Below, one piece after another: positions 6,516 to 13,508 of a stretch of 26,757 nt of DNA (within the stretch, counting starts at the first letter, position 1; every line of letters starts with the position of its first letter). The DNA is from Chloroflexota bacterium. Its GTDB lineage: Bacteria; Chloroflexota; FW602-bin22; JACPRP01. Made by a program: the position numbers and the translations under genes. The notes beneath the pieces were generated by a model. The model was not told the origin of the DNA. It saw only the letters and a list, made by a program, of their open reading frames with translations, and did not search any database. The stretch covers positions 1 to 26,757 of the forward strand of contig JACQUC010000165.1 of assembly GCA_016210495.1 (NCBI GenBank). The letters are read 5' to 3'.

Positions 6516-6558
6516 GAGCGTTGTAGAGCGATTGCAGCTATATGCAGCATACACCTAG

Positions 6559-7113
6559 ATGCGGCAAATGTCAAGACCAAAGTTTTCATCCCACACAGAT
6601 CCATCCAAGGACTCCGCTCCTTCCAAGGAAGGGCCCCGAGCTGACCGGGCCAGGGACGGCGCGCGCGAGAAATCGGAAGCTGCTGCCGACGCCAGAGCCC
6701 GCGACCCTGGGACGTCGGAGGCGACGAACCCTGATGTGGCAGAGCTTTCCTACGGCTGGCCGGTCCGCGACTTCCTCGTTTCGTGCATTCTGCTCACGCT
6801 TTCGATGCAGCGCGCCCACGGCTACTTCATCGAGCAATGCCTGCAAGATCTGGGGCTTGCCAATGTCGAGCTGAGCACGCTCTATCGTACGCTACGCAAG
6901 CTCGAAAAGGACGGCTTGGTAAGCTCAACGTGGGAGCCAGGGCCAGAGGGTCCCGCCCGCCGTGTTTACAGCCTGACAGATGCCGGGCGCTGGTGGCTTG
7001 ACATGGGTGTCACGGCGCTCCGGACCTACCGGGAACTCATCGACCACTTCTTCGATAGCTACGCAGGTATCAGTTACGAGCCCAAAAGCGACAAGGGCAG
7101 AAAGGAGCCATAA
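6559..7113 (+). CDS. phaQ: PadR-family regulator, PhaQ-like
   Basis: This 184-aa protein has a charged, probably disordered N-terminal extension of about 60 residues, then a PadR winged helix (about 70-150): FLVSCILLTLSMQRAHGYFI, ELSTLYRTLRKLEKDGLV (recognition helix) and GPARRVYSLTDAGRWWL (wing). It stands three bases before a PHA synthase subunit gene. PadR-type PhaQ of Bacillus is a repressor that responds to PHA and controls the phasin operon, and this gene fits that family and context. The ATG at 6559 has no obvious Shine-Dalgarno; Met4 is an alternative. Likely targets are its own promoter and the divergent phasin gene. Confidence 0.8.
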   Translation: MRQMSRPKFSSHTDPSKDSAPSKEGPRADRARDGAREKSEAAADARARDPGTSEATNPDVAELSYGWPVRDFLVSCILLTLSMQRAHGYFIEQCLQDLGLANVELSTLYRTLRKLEKDGLVSSTWEPGPEGPARRVYSLTDAGRWWLDMGVTALRTYRELIDHFFDSYAGISYEPKSDKGRKEP

Positions 7114-7116
7114 GCC

Positions 7117-7656
7117 ATGACCGAAGGCCGTTCAGCGCAAGGCGCCGCTCGATCCGATCCATTCGAGGCATGGCGCGAGTTGTACCAGGACAACGAGCAG
7201 GCATGGACCAAGGCTATGAAGGACTTCTACGAAGCGAACGAGAAGATTTGGACCAAGGCGATGAAGGATGCTACCACCTCGCAGTGGTTCGCCGAGGCGC
7301 AAGGAAAAATGCTGGAATCCTTCCTGGCCTTTCAGAAGATGTTGCGTGAAGGCACCACGGCGCAGTTGAATGCGCTTAACCTGCCGACCCGTGACGACGT
7401 CTCGCGTGTCGGAGAACTCGTGGTCGGCCTCGAGGAGAAGGTCGACCAGGTGGAGGATCGGCTTGCGGGCCTGGAAGGACGGCTGAGTGAACACCGCGAG
7501 GAAAGGGTGGCCAAGCTGGAACTAGGCTTTTCCCGGCAATTCGAGCAGCATTTCGCGAAGCTGGAAAAAGAGCTACTTCGCCACCTGGACGAGCGGTTCT
7601 CCAACCTGGAGAAGCGCCTTGGCCGCCCGGAGAAGGGAACTGATAAGGGAACATAG
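7117..7656 (+). CDS. phaR: PHA synthase subunit (PhaR/PhaE-like)
   Basis: This 179-aa protein starts DPFEAWRELYQDNEQAW and contains an internal duplication around TKAMKDFYEANEKIWTKAMKD. The conserved subunit motif LNLPTRDDVSRVGELVVGLEEKVD (88-110 region) is followed by a long coiled coil to the C terminus. This matches the non-catalytic partner of class III (PhaE) and class IV (PhaR) synthases, which activates PhaC. Its short length and the PhaQ neighbour favour the PhaR type over the longer PhaE. The ATG is preceded by AAAGGAGCC with good spacing, and phaC follows 26 bp later, so the two are surely cotranscribed. Confidence 0.85.
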   Translation: MTEGRSAQGAARSDPFEAWRELYQDNEQAWTKAMKDFYEANEKIWTKAMKDATTSQWFAEAQGKMLESFLAFQKMLREGTTAQLNALNLPTRDDVSRVGELVVGLEEKVDQVEDRLAGLEGRLSEHREERVAKLELGFSRQFEQHFAKLEKELLRHLDERFSNLEKRLGRPEKGTDKGT

Positions 7657-7682
7657 CCAGTTTTTGGGGGAGGAGACAATAC

Positions 7683-8762
7683 ATGGCTGGGTCAGCCAAA
7701 CACAATGGTTCGGGATGGCCCCTTCCGGGGCCGATCTGGACCTCGGCCGAACGGGCGCTCGATTTTGCACACGTAGTGCTGACTGCTAAGGAGGCCCCTA
7801 TCGGCCAAACACCCAAGGATGTGGTGTGGCGGAAAAACAAGTCCCGCCTGTACCGTTACCGGCGGACAACCCCTGCGACCCAACGCACGCCGGTGTTCCT
7901 TTGCGTGCCACTAATCAATCGACCCGACATCTTGGACCTGCGTCCAGGCGGCAGCTTCGTCGAGTTTTTGCTCAGCCTGGGTTTCGACGTCTTCATTTAC
8001 GAGTGGGGGCGGTGGGGGTCAGAGGATCGCAACATCAACTTGACAGATGTCTTGACGCGGTATCTGCCGCGAGCGGTGGAGCACGCAAGTGCAGCAGCGG
8101 GGACTGACGTCACGCTGCTTGGCTACTGCATCGGAGGTTCTTTGTCGGCCTGCTTTGCGGCGCTTTACCCGGAGGCGCCCATGAAGAACCTTGTCCTTTT
8201 CACGGCCCCCATCGACTTCGCCCACGCCGGCGACTTTGGGGTCTGGACCGCCAAGGGCGCCTTCCCCATCGACAAGATTCGAGAGGTGCTGCCGGCGATG
8301 CCGGGCGAGCTGATCGACGTTGCCTCCAAGATGCTCAATCCGCTGGTCAATACCGTCGGCGTTTACGTTCGCCTATGGGACAAGCTCGGCAATCCAAGCT
8401 TCGACGTGGAAGGCTGGCAGACGATGTATCGGTGGGTGAACGAGGGGACGCCGTTCCCGGCCGCCGCCTACCACCAGTGGATAACGGAGTTCTACCAGGA
8501 GAACAAGCTGGTAAGAGGCACGCTTGAGATAGCCGGGCGGCCCGTGCGCCTTTCGGCGATAAGCTTGCCGCTCCTCGCCGTGGTGGCCACGGCTGACACC
8601 ATTGCACCTCGGCCATCGGCCAACGCGGTGCTCGAGCACGTTTCCAGTACGGACAAAGAGGAGCTGTTGCTGGAAGGAGGGCACGTGGGAACCGTGGCGG
8701 GAAGCGCCGCCAGGCACAGCCTGTGGCCGCGCCTGGCCGACTGGCTCGTGCGGCACGACTGA
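7683..8762 (+). CDS. phaC: Class III/IV PHA synthase catalytic subunit
   Basis: This 359-aa enzyme polymerises (R)-3-hydroxyacyl-CoA with release of CoA, on the granule surface. The elbow LLGYCIGGSL gives nucleophile Cys149, with Asp305 in TADTIAP and His334 in GGHVGTV. Length and numbering closely follow class III PhaC (Cys149 in Allochromatium vinosum). Other hallmarks are PLINRPDILDL, FIYEWGRWG and HQWITEFYQENKLVRGTL. A strong GGGGGAGGAG lies eight bases before the ATG. It is the last gene of the rightward cluster and converges on polX with 12 bp between stops. Confidence 0.94.
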   Translation: MAGSAKHNGSGWPLPGPIWTSAERALDFAHVVLTAKEAPIGQTPKDVVWRKNKSRLYRYRRTTPATQRTPVFLCVPLINRPDILDLRPGGSFVEFLLSLGFDVFIYEWGRWGSEDRNINLTDVLTRYLPRAVEHASAAAGTDVTLLGYCIGGSLSACFAALYPEAPMKNLVLFTAPIDFAHAGDFGVWTAKGAFPIDKIREVLPAMPGELIDVASKMLNPLVNTVGVYVRLWDKLGNPSFDVEGWQTMYRWVNEGTPFPAAAYHQWITEFYQENKLVRGTLEIAGRPVRLSAISLPLLAVVATADTIAPRPSANAVLEHVSSTDKEELLLEGGHVGTVAGSAARHSLWPRLADWLVRHD

Positions 8763-8774
8763 GACCTGGCCCCG

Positions 8775-10526
8775 CTATGCCGCCCTTGCGGTGCGGTGCA
8801 GCCTCGGCAGGATCTGCTCCAGGCTCAGGGTATTGAGCACGTCGCCTTTCTCTAGCCCGGCGCGGCGCGCAACGGCCACGCCGTAGCGCATGAACTCGAA
8901 ATGGCTCGTGTCGTGGGCGTCGGTGTCGATTACAAGCCTGACACCGAGCTCCTTTGCTCGCCGCGCCCAAACGTCGTCCAGGTCCATGCGGTCCGGCTGG
9001 CTGTTGATCTCCACCGCAGTCCCGGCCTGCGCGGCAGCTTTCAGAACGGCCTCCAAGTCTACGGCGTAGCCGGCACGCTTGCCGATGAGGCGCCCGCGGG
9101 GGTGGTTGAGCACGTCGACGTAACGATGGCGGATGGCCTTGACGATCCGCTCGGTCATCTTCTCGATGGGCTGCTCGAAGCCGCCGTGGATCGAGGCGGT
9201 CACGATGTCGAACTCCCGCAGGATATCGTCGCCATAGTCCAACGTGCCGTCGCCACGTATGTTCACCTCGATCCCGTGCATAACGCGGAAGGGCGCGTAC
9301 TCCACGTTCAGACGATCGATCAGGCGGCGTTGCTCGAGGATGCGCTCGGGAGACAGGCCGTGTGCTACGCCAAGCCCGCTGGAATGGTCGGTAATGGCGA
9401 TGTATTGGTAGCCACGCCGCACGGCCGCGCGGACCATCTCTTCTGCCGTGCGCACGCCATCGCTCCAATCGGTATGCGTGTGAAGGTCCCCTTTGATATC
9501 GCGCAACTCGAGCAGCTTGGGCAGTTGGCCACGCATCGCGGCTTCGATCTCGCCGCGACTCTCCCTCAGCTCCGGCGGTATCCATAGCAGGCCCAGAACA
9601 CGATAGACCTCCTCCTCCGTCTCGCCCGCAACGCGCTTGCCGGTGCGCTCGTCGAAAAGCCCGTACTCGCTCAGCTTCAGGCGCTTGCGAATGGCCAACT
9701 CACGCAACGCGATGTTGTGCTCTTTGGAGCCCGTGAAGTACTGCAAGGCCGAGCCGTACTCCTCTGGCTTGATCACGCGAAGGTCCATCTGCAAGTTTCC
9801 TTTCGTCAGGATGCTGGACTTGGTCGTACCCTTGGCCAGCACCTCCTTGACAATGGGCAGAGAGATGAACGCATCCATCACCTCGCGGGGCCGGTTCGAG
9901 GCGACGAGAATATCGATGTCGCCGATGGTCTCCTTCAAACGGCGAATCGAGCCGGCGGGGTCGATGCGCTCGACGGCGGAGTTCGTTTTGAGCAGCCTGA
10001 TGACCTCCTCCGCCGCCGGCAGTGCAACACCCAGAAGCAGGCGGCGGCTGCGCTGCTGCAGCCGTTCGATCTCCCGGAGGATCTTCTGCTCGCTCTTCTC
10101 CTGGACGCCGGGCAACTTGCAAAGCCTGTGCTCGCGCGCGGCGCGCTTCAAGTCGGCGATGCTGCTGACGCCAAGATTGGAGAAGATGGTCAGCGCGCGC
10201 CGTGGCCCGATGCCCGGCACTTGGAGCAACTCCGCCAGCCCCGGCGCGACCTGCCCTTGCAGCTCCTCCAGGTAGCGCAGATGGCCGGCGCGCAGGTACT
10301 CGTCTATTTTGGCGGCGATGGATTCGCCGACGCCGGGGATGCTCTCGAGTCGTCCCTCTTCCTGCACCTTCGCGATATCCTCGGGCAGGCTCTCGATGCG
10401 GCGCGCAGCCTCACGGTAGGCCCTGATGCGAAATATGCTTTCCCCTTTCAGTTCGAGCAGGTTCGCGATGCTTTCCAGCAGCTCGGCGATCTCTTTGTTC
10501 CTGATAGCGCTATCCTCCCTTGCCAC
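8775..10526 (-). CDS. polX: DNA polymerase X family protein with PHP domain
   Basis: This 583-aa bacterial PolX has two helix-hairpin-helix motifs (IPGVGESIA, VPGIGPRRA), the nucleotidyltransferase palm with Asp203/Asp205 in IGDIDIL and Asp248 in QMDLR, and a C-terminal PHP phosphoesterase domain (GDLHTHTDWSDG at about 346, ITDHSSGL, HGIEVNI, NHPRGR, DTDAH). PolX fills short gaps, and the PHP domain gives 3'-5' exonuclease or end-processing activity, so a base-excision or break-repair role is expected. The only standard start is GTG at 10526, next to the stop of the protease gene. A better Shine-Dalgarno (AAGGGAGGA) lies inside the frame, before a non-standard ATC, so the true start is uncertain by a few codons. 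Confidence 0.93.
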   Translation of the reverse strand: MAREDSAIRNKEIAELLESIANLLELKGESIFRIRAYREAARRIESLPEDIAKVQEEGRLESIPGVGESIAAKIDEYLRAGHLRYLEELQGQVAPGLAELLQVPGIGPRRALTIFSNLGVSSIADLKRAAREHRLCKLPGVQEKSEQKILREIERLQQRSRRLLLGVALPAAEEVIRLLKTNSAVERIDPAGSIRRLKETIGDIDILVASNRPREVMDAFISLPIVKEVLAKGTTKSSILTKGNLQMDLRVIKPEEYGSALQYFTGSKEHNIALRELAIRKRLKLSEYGLFDERTGKRVAGETEEEVYRVLGLLWIPPELRESRGEIEAAMRGQLPKLLELRDIKGDLHTHTDWSDGVRTAEEMVRAAVRRGYQYIAITDHSSGLGVAHGLSPERILEQRRLIDRLNVEYAPFRVMHGIEVNIRGDGTLDYGDDILREFDIVTASIHGGFEQPIEKMTERIVKAIRHRYVDVLNHPRGRLIGKRAGYAVDLEAVLKAAAQAGTAVEINSQPDRMDLDDVWARRAKELGVRLVIDTDAHDTSHFEFMRYGVAVARRAGLEKGDVLNTLSLEQILPRLHRTARAA

Positions 10527-11471
10527 TCACCTTGTGGGCATCTCGCGCAAGGTAATGTTAACCGTTCCCTCGCGCCGGTCGCGCACGACGCGAACGGAGA
10601 CGGTAGCCCCGATGTGTTGCTTGGCCAGCTCACGGCGCAGGTCGACGTCGTCATTGACCGGCGAGCCGGCGAGCTCTACGATGATGTCGCCGGCTACCAG
10701 GCCCGCGGTATCGGCCGGACTGCCACGCTGCACGTCCAGGATGATCACCCCACGGTCGCGCGATAGACCGTACTGCGCCGCCAGCGCTGGCGAGGCTGAC
10801 GTCAGGGCAACGCCGAGCCACGGTCGCAGCACCCGGCCGTGGTTGATGAGATCGTAGATGATCGGCTTGGCGGAGTTGATGGAAATAGCAAAGCCGATGC
10901 CCTGGGCAAAGGCGACGATAGCCGTGTTGATGCCCACCACCTGGCCGGCCACATTTATCAGTGGCCCGCCGCTGTTGCCGGGATTGATAGGCGCGTCGGT
11001 CTGGATGAGGTCGTAAAGAGCGAAACCTCCCTGCTCGCGAATCGTGCGGCCCTTGGCGCTCACGACCCCGGACGTGACCGTCGGTCCGCCCGCCAACCCG
11101 AGGGCATTGCCGATGGCCACCACCTGCTCGCCGATCTCGAGGGCGTCCGAATCACCCAGGTGTGCCGTTGGCAAGGAGCCGTCGTCGACCTTGACGACGG
11201 CCAGATCGGTCGTCGGGTCGGTACCGACGATTCTGCCGATATAAGAGCGACCATCGGGCAAGATAACCGTAAATCGATCGGCTTGGGCCACGACGTGGTT
11301 GTTCGTGAGGAGATAGCCGGTCGAGTCGAAAATCACGCCGCTGCCGCTGCCGGCCCTGGGCACGGGGTGCAAAAAGGCATCGTATGCGGGCCGCGCCGTG
11401 ACAATCTGCACCACCGCCGGCCGCACAGCGCGGATAGCTGCTATGACCGCGTTTTCGCCGGTGTTAGCCAA
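10527..11471 (-). CDS. HtrA/DegP-like serine protease with PDZ domain, no signal peptide
   Basis: This 314-aa trypsin-fold protease has His59 (LLTNNHVV), Asp89 (TTDLAVVKV) and Ser167 (NPGNSGGPL). A PDZ domain follows at about 205-305 (LGVALTSASPALAAQYGL, GVIILDVQRGSPADTAGL, GDIIVEL). HtrA proteins degrade or refold damaged proteins, usually outside the cytoplasm. Here the sequence begins MANTGENAVIAAIRAVRPAVVQI with no signal peptide or anchor, so it is probably cytoplasmic. The start is TTG at 11471, after AGGGGAA. Its TGA is immediately adjacent to the polX GTG, so the two form an operon. Confidence 0.9.
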   Translation of the reverse strand: MANTGENAVIAAIRAVRPAVVQIVTARPAYDAFLHPVPRAGSGSGVIFDSTGYLLTNNHVVAQADRFTVILPDGRSYIGRIVGTDPTTDLAVVKVDDGSLPTAHLGDSDALEIGEQVVAIGNALGLAGGPTVTSGVVSAKGRTIREQGGFALYDLIQTDAPINPGNSGGPLINVAGQVVGINTAIVAFAQGIGFAISINSAKPIIYDLINHGRVLRPWLGVALTSASPALAAQYGLSRDRGVIILDVQRGSPADTAGLVAGDIIVELAGSPVNDDVDLRRELAKQHIGATVSVRVVRDRREGTVNITLREMPTR

Positions 11472-11600
11472 TTCGTTCCCCTGTTCCGCAACGCCCCATC
11501 AACCGCCACACCACCACGAGGCCGCGCGAGACTCCAGCGCCGCCTTGTCAACATAACATGCCGCAAACGGTGTGCCAGGGTGGGGCAGCCCTCACCCTAG

Positions 11601-11621
11601 CCCTCTCCCAGAGGGAGAGGG
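11601..11621. repeat. REP-like palindrome CCCTCTCCC / GGGAGAGGG
   Basis: Perfect 9-bp arms with a 3-nt loop, preceded by CCCTCACCCTAG. It shares CTCTCCC..GGGAGAGGGGAC with 5899-5921. Together with the hairpin at 11688 it is the main content of the 248-bp gap between the protease and the glycosyltransferase. Confidence 0.65.
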
Positions 11622-11687
11622 GACAGGACGGTCGCCTTCTCCAGGCTGTCTCCAATCATCGCACTATCTTCTTGCCTCACGCGCATG

Positions 11688-11707
11688 GGGCGACCACACG
11701 GTCGCCC
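11688..11707. repeat. Tight hairpin GGGCGACC-ACAC-GGTCGCCC
   Basis: A perfect 8-bp GC-rich stem with a 4-nt loop, 13 bases beyond the stop of the leftward glycosyltransferase gene. It has no T tract, so it is either a palindromic repeat or a weak terminator or mRNA 3'-end stabiliser. Confidence 0.6.
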
Positions 11708-11719
11708 GCGATGTTTCCA

Positions 11720-13126
11720 TTAGCGCGGCTCCCTGAGCCGCACGAGCACTTTGAGCGCGTAGAACTCGAGGGGGCCGTGCTCGTGCCTGTACCTGCATTG
11801 TATCATTCGGGAAGCGCGGGCAAACCTTGACGGGTCGCCATCATGGTGGGCGAGCGAAGGCTGGCCGACGCGATACTGGAGCACGGACGCGTCCACGAAC
11901 GTGAAGCCGAAGGCTCGAATGGCGCGTAAGAAGAAATCGACGTCTTCGCAAACGACGAGCGAGGGGTCGTACCCGCCGAGCGACGCGAAGTGCTCCCGGC
12001 GAATCGTGCAAGCTGAATTGACGAGCGGCGCGTTGCGAAAGAGCATGTCGGCTACCAGGGCATAGCGATTGTGCGCAAGGCGTACCCTCCGTTCCGCCTC
12101 CCGGAAATACTCCTGCTCGTGGCGGAGCACCTGCTGGTCGTCGCCGAACGGCGCGATGAGGCCAACCGCCACGCCGGCGTGCGGTTTGTCGTCCAGCGCC
12201 CTCGCCAGCGCCGCCAGCGCGCCATCGGCAAGCCTGTCGTCATCGTCCAAGAAGTGTAGAAAACGCCCCAAGGCGAGCCTTGCGCCGGCATTGCGCACGA
12301 GCGCCGGCCGGCCCCCGGATGGTACCTCCTGCTTGACGTAGCGCACGCGAGGGTCCCCGGTCCCCTCGGCCGCTTCGCGCGCCGATCCCTCGGCGCTATC
12401 GTCCAGGACGATGACCTCGACCGAAACGCCCGTTTGCCCCAGCGCACTTTCGACGGCCTCGACCACCTGTTTCTCGCGATGGAACGTAGGAATGATGACG
12501 GAGACGTCGACCTGATTCGTTGCCACCGTCGAGCGTTCCGGCGCCTCTTCAGGCAGGTGCTCGACGACGCGGGCCGGCGCGCCGGCCACCATCGTGTTGG
12601 GCGGCACATCCTTTGCGACGACGGCGCCGGCGGAGACCACGCTGCCCCTCCCCACAGTCACGCCCGGATAGATTATGGATGCAGCGCATATCCAGGCGCC
12701 GTCCTCGATGGTCACAGGCAAGGACTTCATCGGTCCCATGCGGGCGTGCGATGGGCCGATCTCGTGCGTATCGGTGAGTATGACCGAGTAGCGACTGACG
12801 GTCACCCCATTGCCGATCCTCACCGGAGCGTTCAGATCGATGTGTAGTGGGACGCTCAGCAGGCTTCTCTCCCCGACAAACAGGTTGGAGTAGAAACTGC
12901 CATCCCCATTGAAGGTGATATTGCCGAGTATTGTGGCCGTTCGGCTGACCTTGAAGCCGAGCCAGCGATACAGCACACCCCTCAGCCACCAGCTAAAGGG
13001 ATGGGGGATCGGCGCGAGGAGAAGGTGCACCAGCGCAAGCCGGGGATGGTGCAGATCGCGGGCTTGGCCCAGCAACCCGCGTCTCCGTCGGAGATTCCCC
13101 CATAGACCTCGCCTATCGTTCGCCAT
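11720..13126 (-). CDS. Acyltransferase-glycosyltransferase fusion (LbH + GT2)
   Basis: This 468-aa protein joins two enzymes. Residues about 85-190 are a left-handed beta-helix acetyltransferase of the maltose/WcaF type: IGNGVTVSRYSVILTDTHEIG (His121 is the likely catalytic base), then the hexapeptide run ending VAGAPARVV. Residues about 206-450 are a family 2 glycosyltransferase: VSVIIPTFHREKQVVEAVESAL, VLDDSAEGS, FLHFLDDDDRLADGAL (metal-binding DxD), then YDPSLVVCEDVDFFLRA. It probably builds and O-acetylates a surface glycan or glycolipid. The start is ambiguous: ATG 13126 is chosen since it follows a GGGGG stretch inside a 30-nt leader; ATG 13147 is also possible. It diverges from the ligase-AsnB operon. 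Confidence 0.85.
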   Translation of the reverse strand: MANDRRGLWGNLRRRRGLLGQARDLHHPRLALVHLLLAPIPHPFSWWLRGVLYRWLGFKVSRTATILGNITFNGDGSFYSNLFVGERSLLSVPLHIDLNAPVRIGNGVTVSRYSVILTDTHEIGPSHARMGPMKSLPVTIEDGAWICAASIIYPGVTVGRGSVVSAGAVVAKDVPPNTMVAGAPARVVEHLPEEAPERSTVATNQVDVSVIIPTFHREKQVVEAVESALGQTGVSVEVIVLDDSAEGSAREAAEGTGDPRVRYVKQEVPSGGRPALVRNAGARLALGRFLHFLDDDDRLADGALAALARALDDKPHAGVAVGLIAPFGDDQQVLRHEQEYFREAERRVRLAHNRYALVADMLFRNAPLVNSACTIRREHFASLGGYDPSLVVCEDVDFFLRAIRAFGFTFVDASVLQYRVGQPSLAHHDGDPSRFARASRMIQCRYRHEHGPLEFYALKVLVRLREPR

Positions 13127-13162
13127 AGGAAGGTCAACCCCCGCCATACAGTGTTCGTCGCC

Positions 13163-13191
13163 AGTGTACAACATCGACCCTGCCCTGTCCA
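13163..13191 (-). promoter_or_regulatory. Candidate promoter for the fusion gene
   Basis: Minus strand: TGGACA (13191-13186), 17-bp spacer, TACACT (13168-13163). Initiation near 13156 places both candidate ATGs downstream. Confidence 0.5.
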
Positions 13192-13234
13192 CATCAGACA
13201 AAGCACACGCGCGATTCTTTGTCGCCTTCGGACA

Positions 13235-13262
13235 TTGCCTGCCGGCGGTGAGCCGATATAAT
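13235..13262 (+). promoter_or_regulatory. Candidate promoter of the ligase-AsnB operon leader
   Basis: TTGCCT (13235-13240), 16-bp spacer, perfect TATAAT (13257-13262). Initiation near 13269 would give a 240-nt leader before the ligase ATG. No other plausible promoter was seen closer to the gene. Confidence 0.55.
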
Positions 13263-13303
13263 GACATTGCTGGCAACATATGTCGACAAATACGTTGAGC
13301 GTG

Positions 13304-13369
13304 ATGGAAGCTGTGATCCGAGGGGACGGGTGTCGCGCGTCGTCGGACATCCGCGGGATTGGTCGCTAG
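13304..13369 (+). CDS. Possible 21-aa leader peptide
   Basis: An ATG...TAG frame encodes MEAVIRGDGCRASSDIRGIGR, wholly inside the operon leader and ending 21 nt before the terminator stem. Its position is what attenuation by a leader peptide would need, and four of 21 residues are Arg. There is no good Shine-Dalgarno and short frames occur by chance in GC-rich DNA, so this is tentative. Confidence 0.25.
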   Translation: MEAVIRGDGCRASSDIRGIGR

Positions 13370-13390
13370 GCCCTCGGGGAGCTAGTTGCG

Positions 13391-13427
13391 AAACCGGCCA
13401 TCAGCCCTGATGGTCGGTTTTTGTCTT
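13391..13427 (+). terminator. Intrinsic terminator inside the operon leader
   Basis: A 13-bp stem (AAACCGGCCATCA with TGATGGTCGGTTT, one G-U pair) and GCCC loop are followed by TTGTCTTT; with the last stem bases the T tract reads TTTTTGTCTTT. It lies between the predicted promoter at 13257 and the ligase gene at 13509. Because the gene to the left runs the other way, the only rightward transcription to stop here is the operon's own. An upstream GATTGGTCG (13357-13365) could pair with the stem's left arm as an antiterminator. It is therefore an attenuator or the end of a small RNA of about 155 nt. Confidence 0.8.
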
Positions 13428-13508
13428 TGAGAAAAGACCTTCTTGTGGAACGGCCCCAATCCCAACGCAACTCGACGCGATACGCATCGAGCGAAGGTGA
13501 TGTGAAGG

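Noticed and set aside
8347..9585. 412-aa minus-strand frame overlapping phaC and polX
   Set aside because: Out of frame with the well-supported polX and antisense to phaC; Arg/Pro-rich nonsense composition.
9717..10766. 349-aa plus-strand frame opposite polX and the protease
   Set aside because: Antisense to two conserved genes, with no motif or ribosome-binding site.
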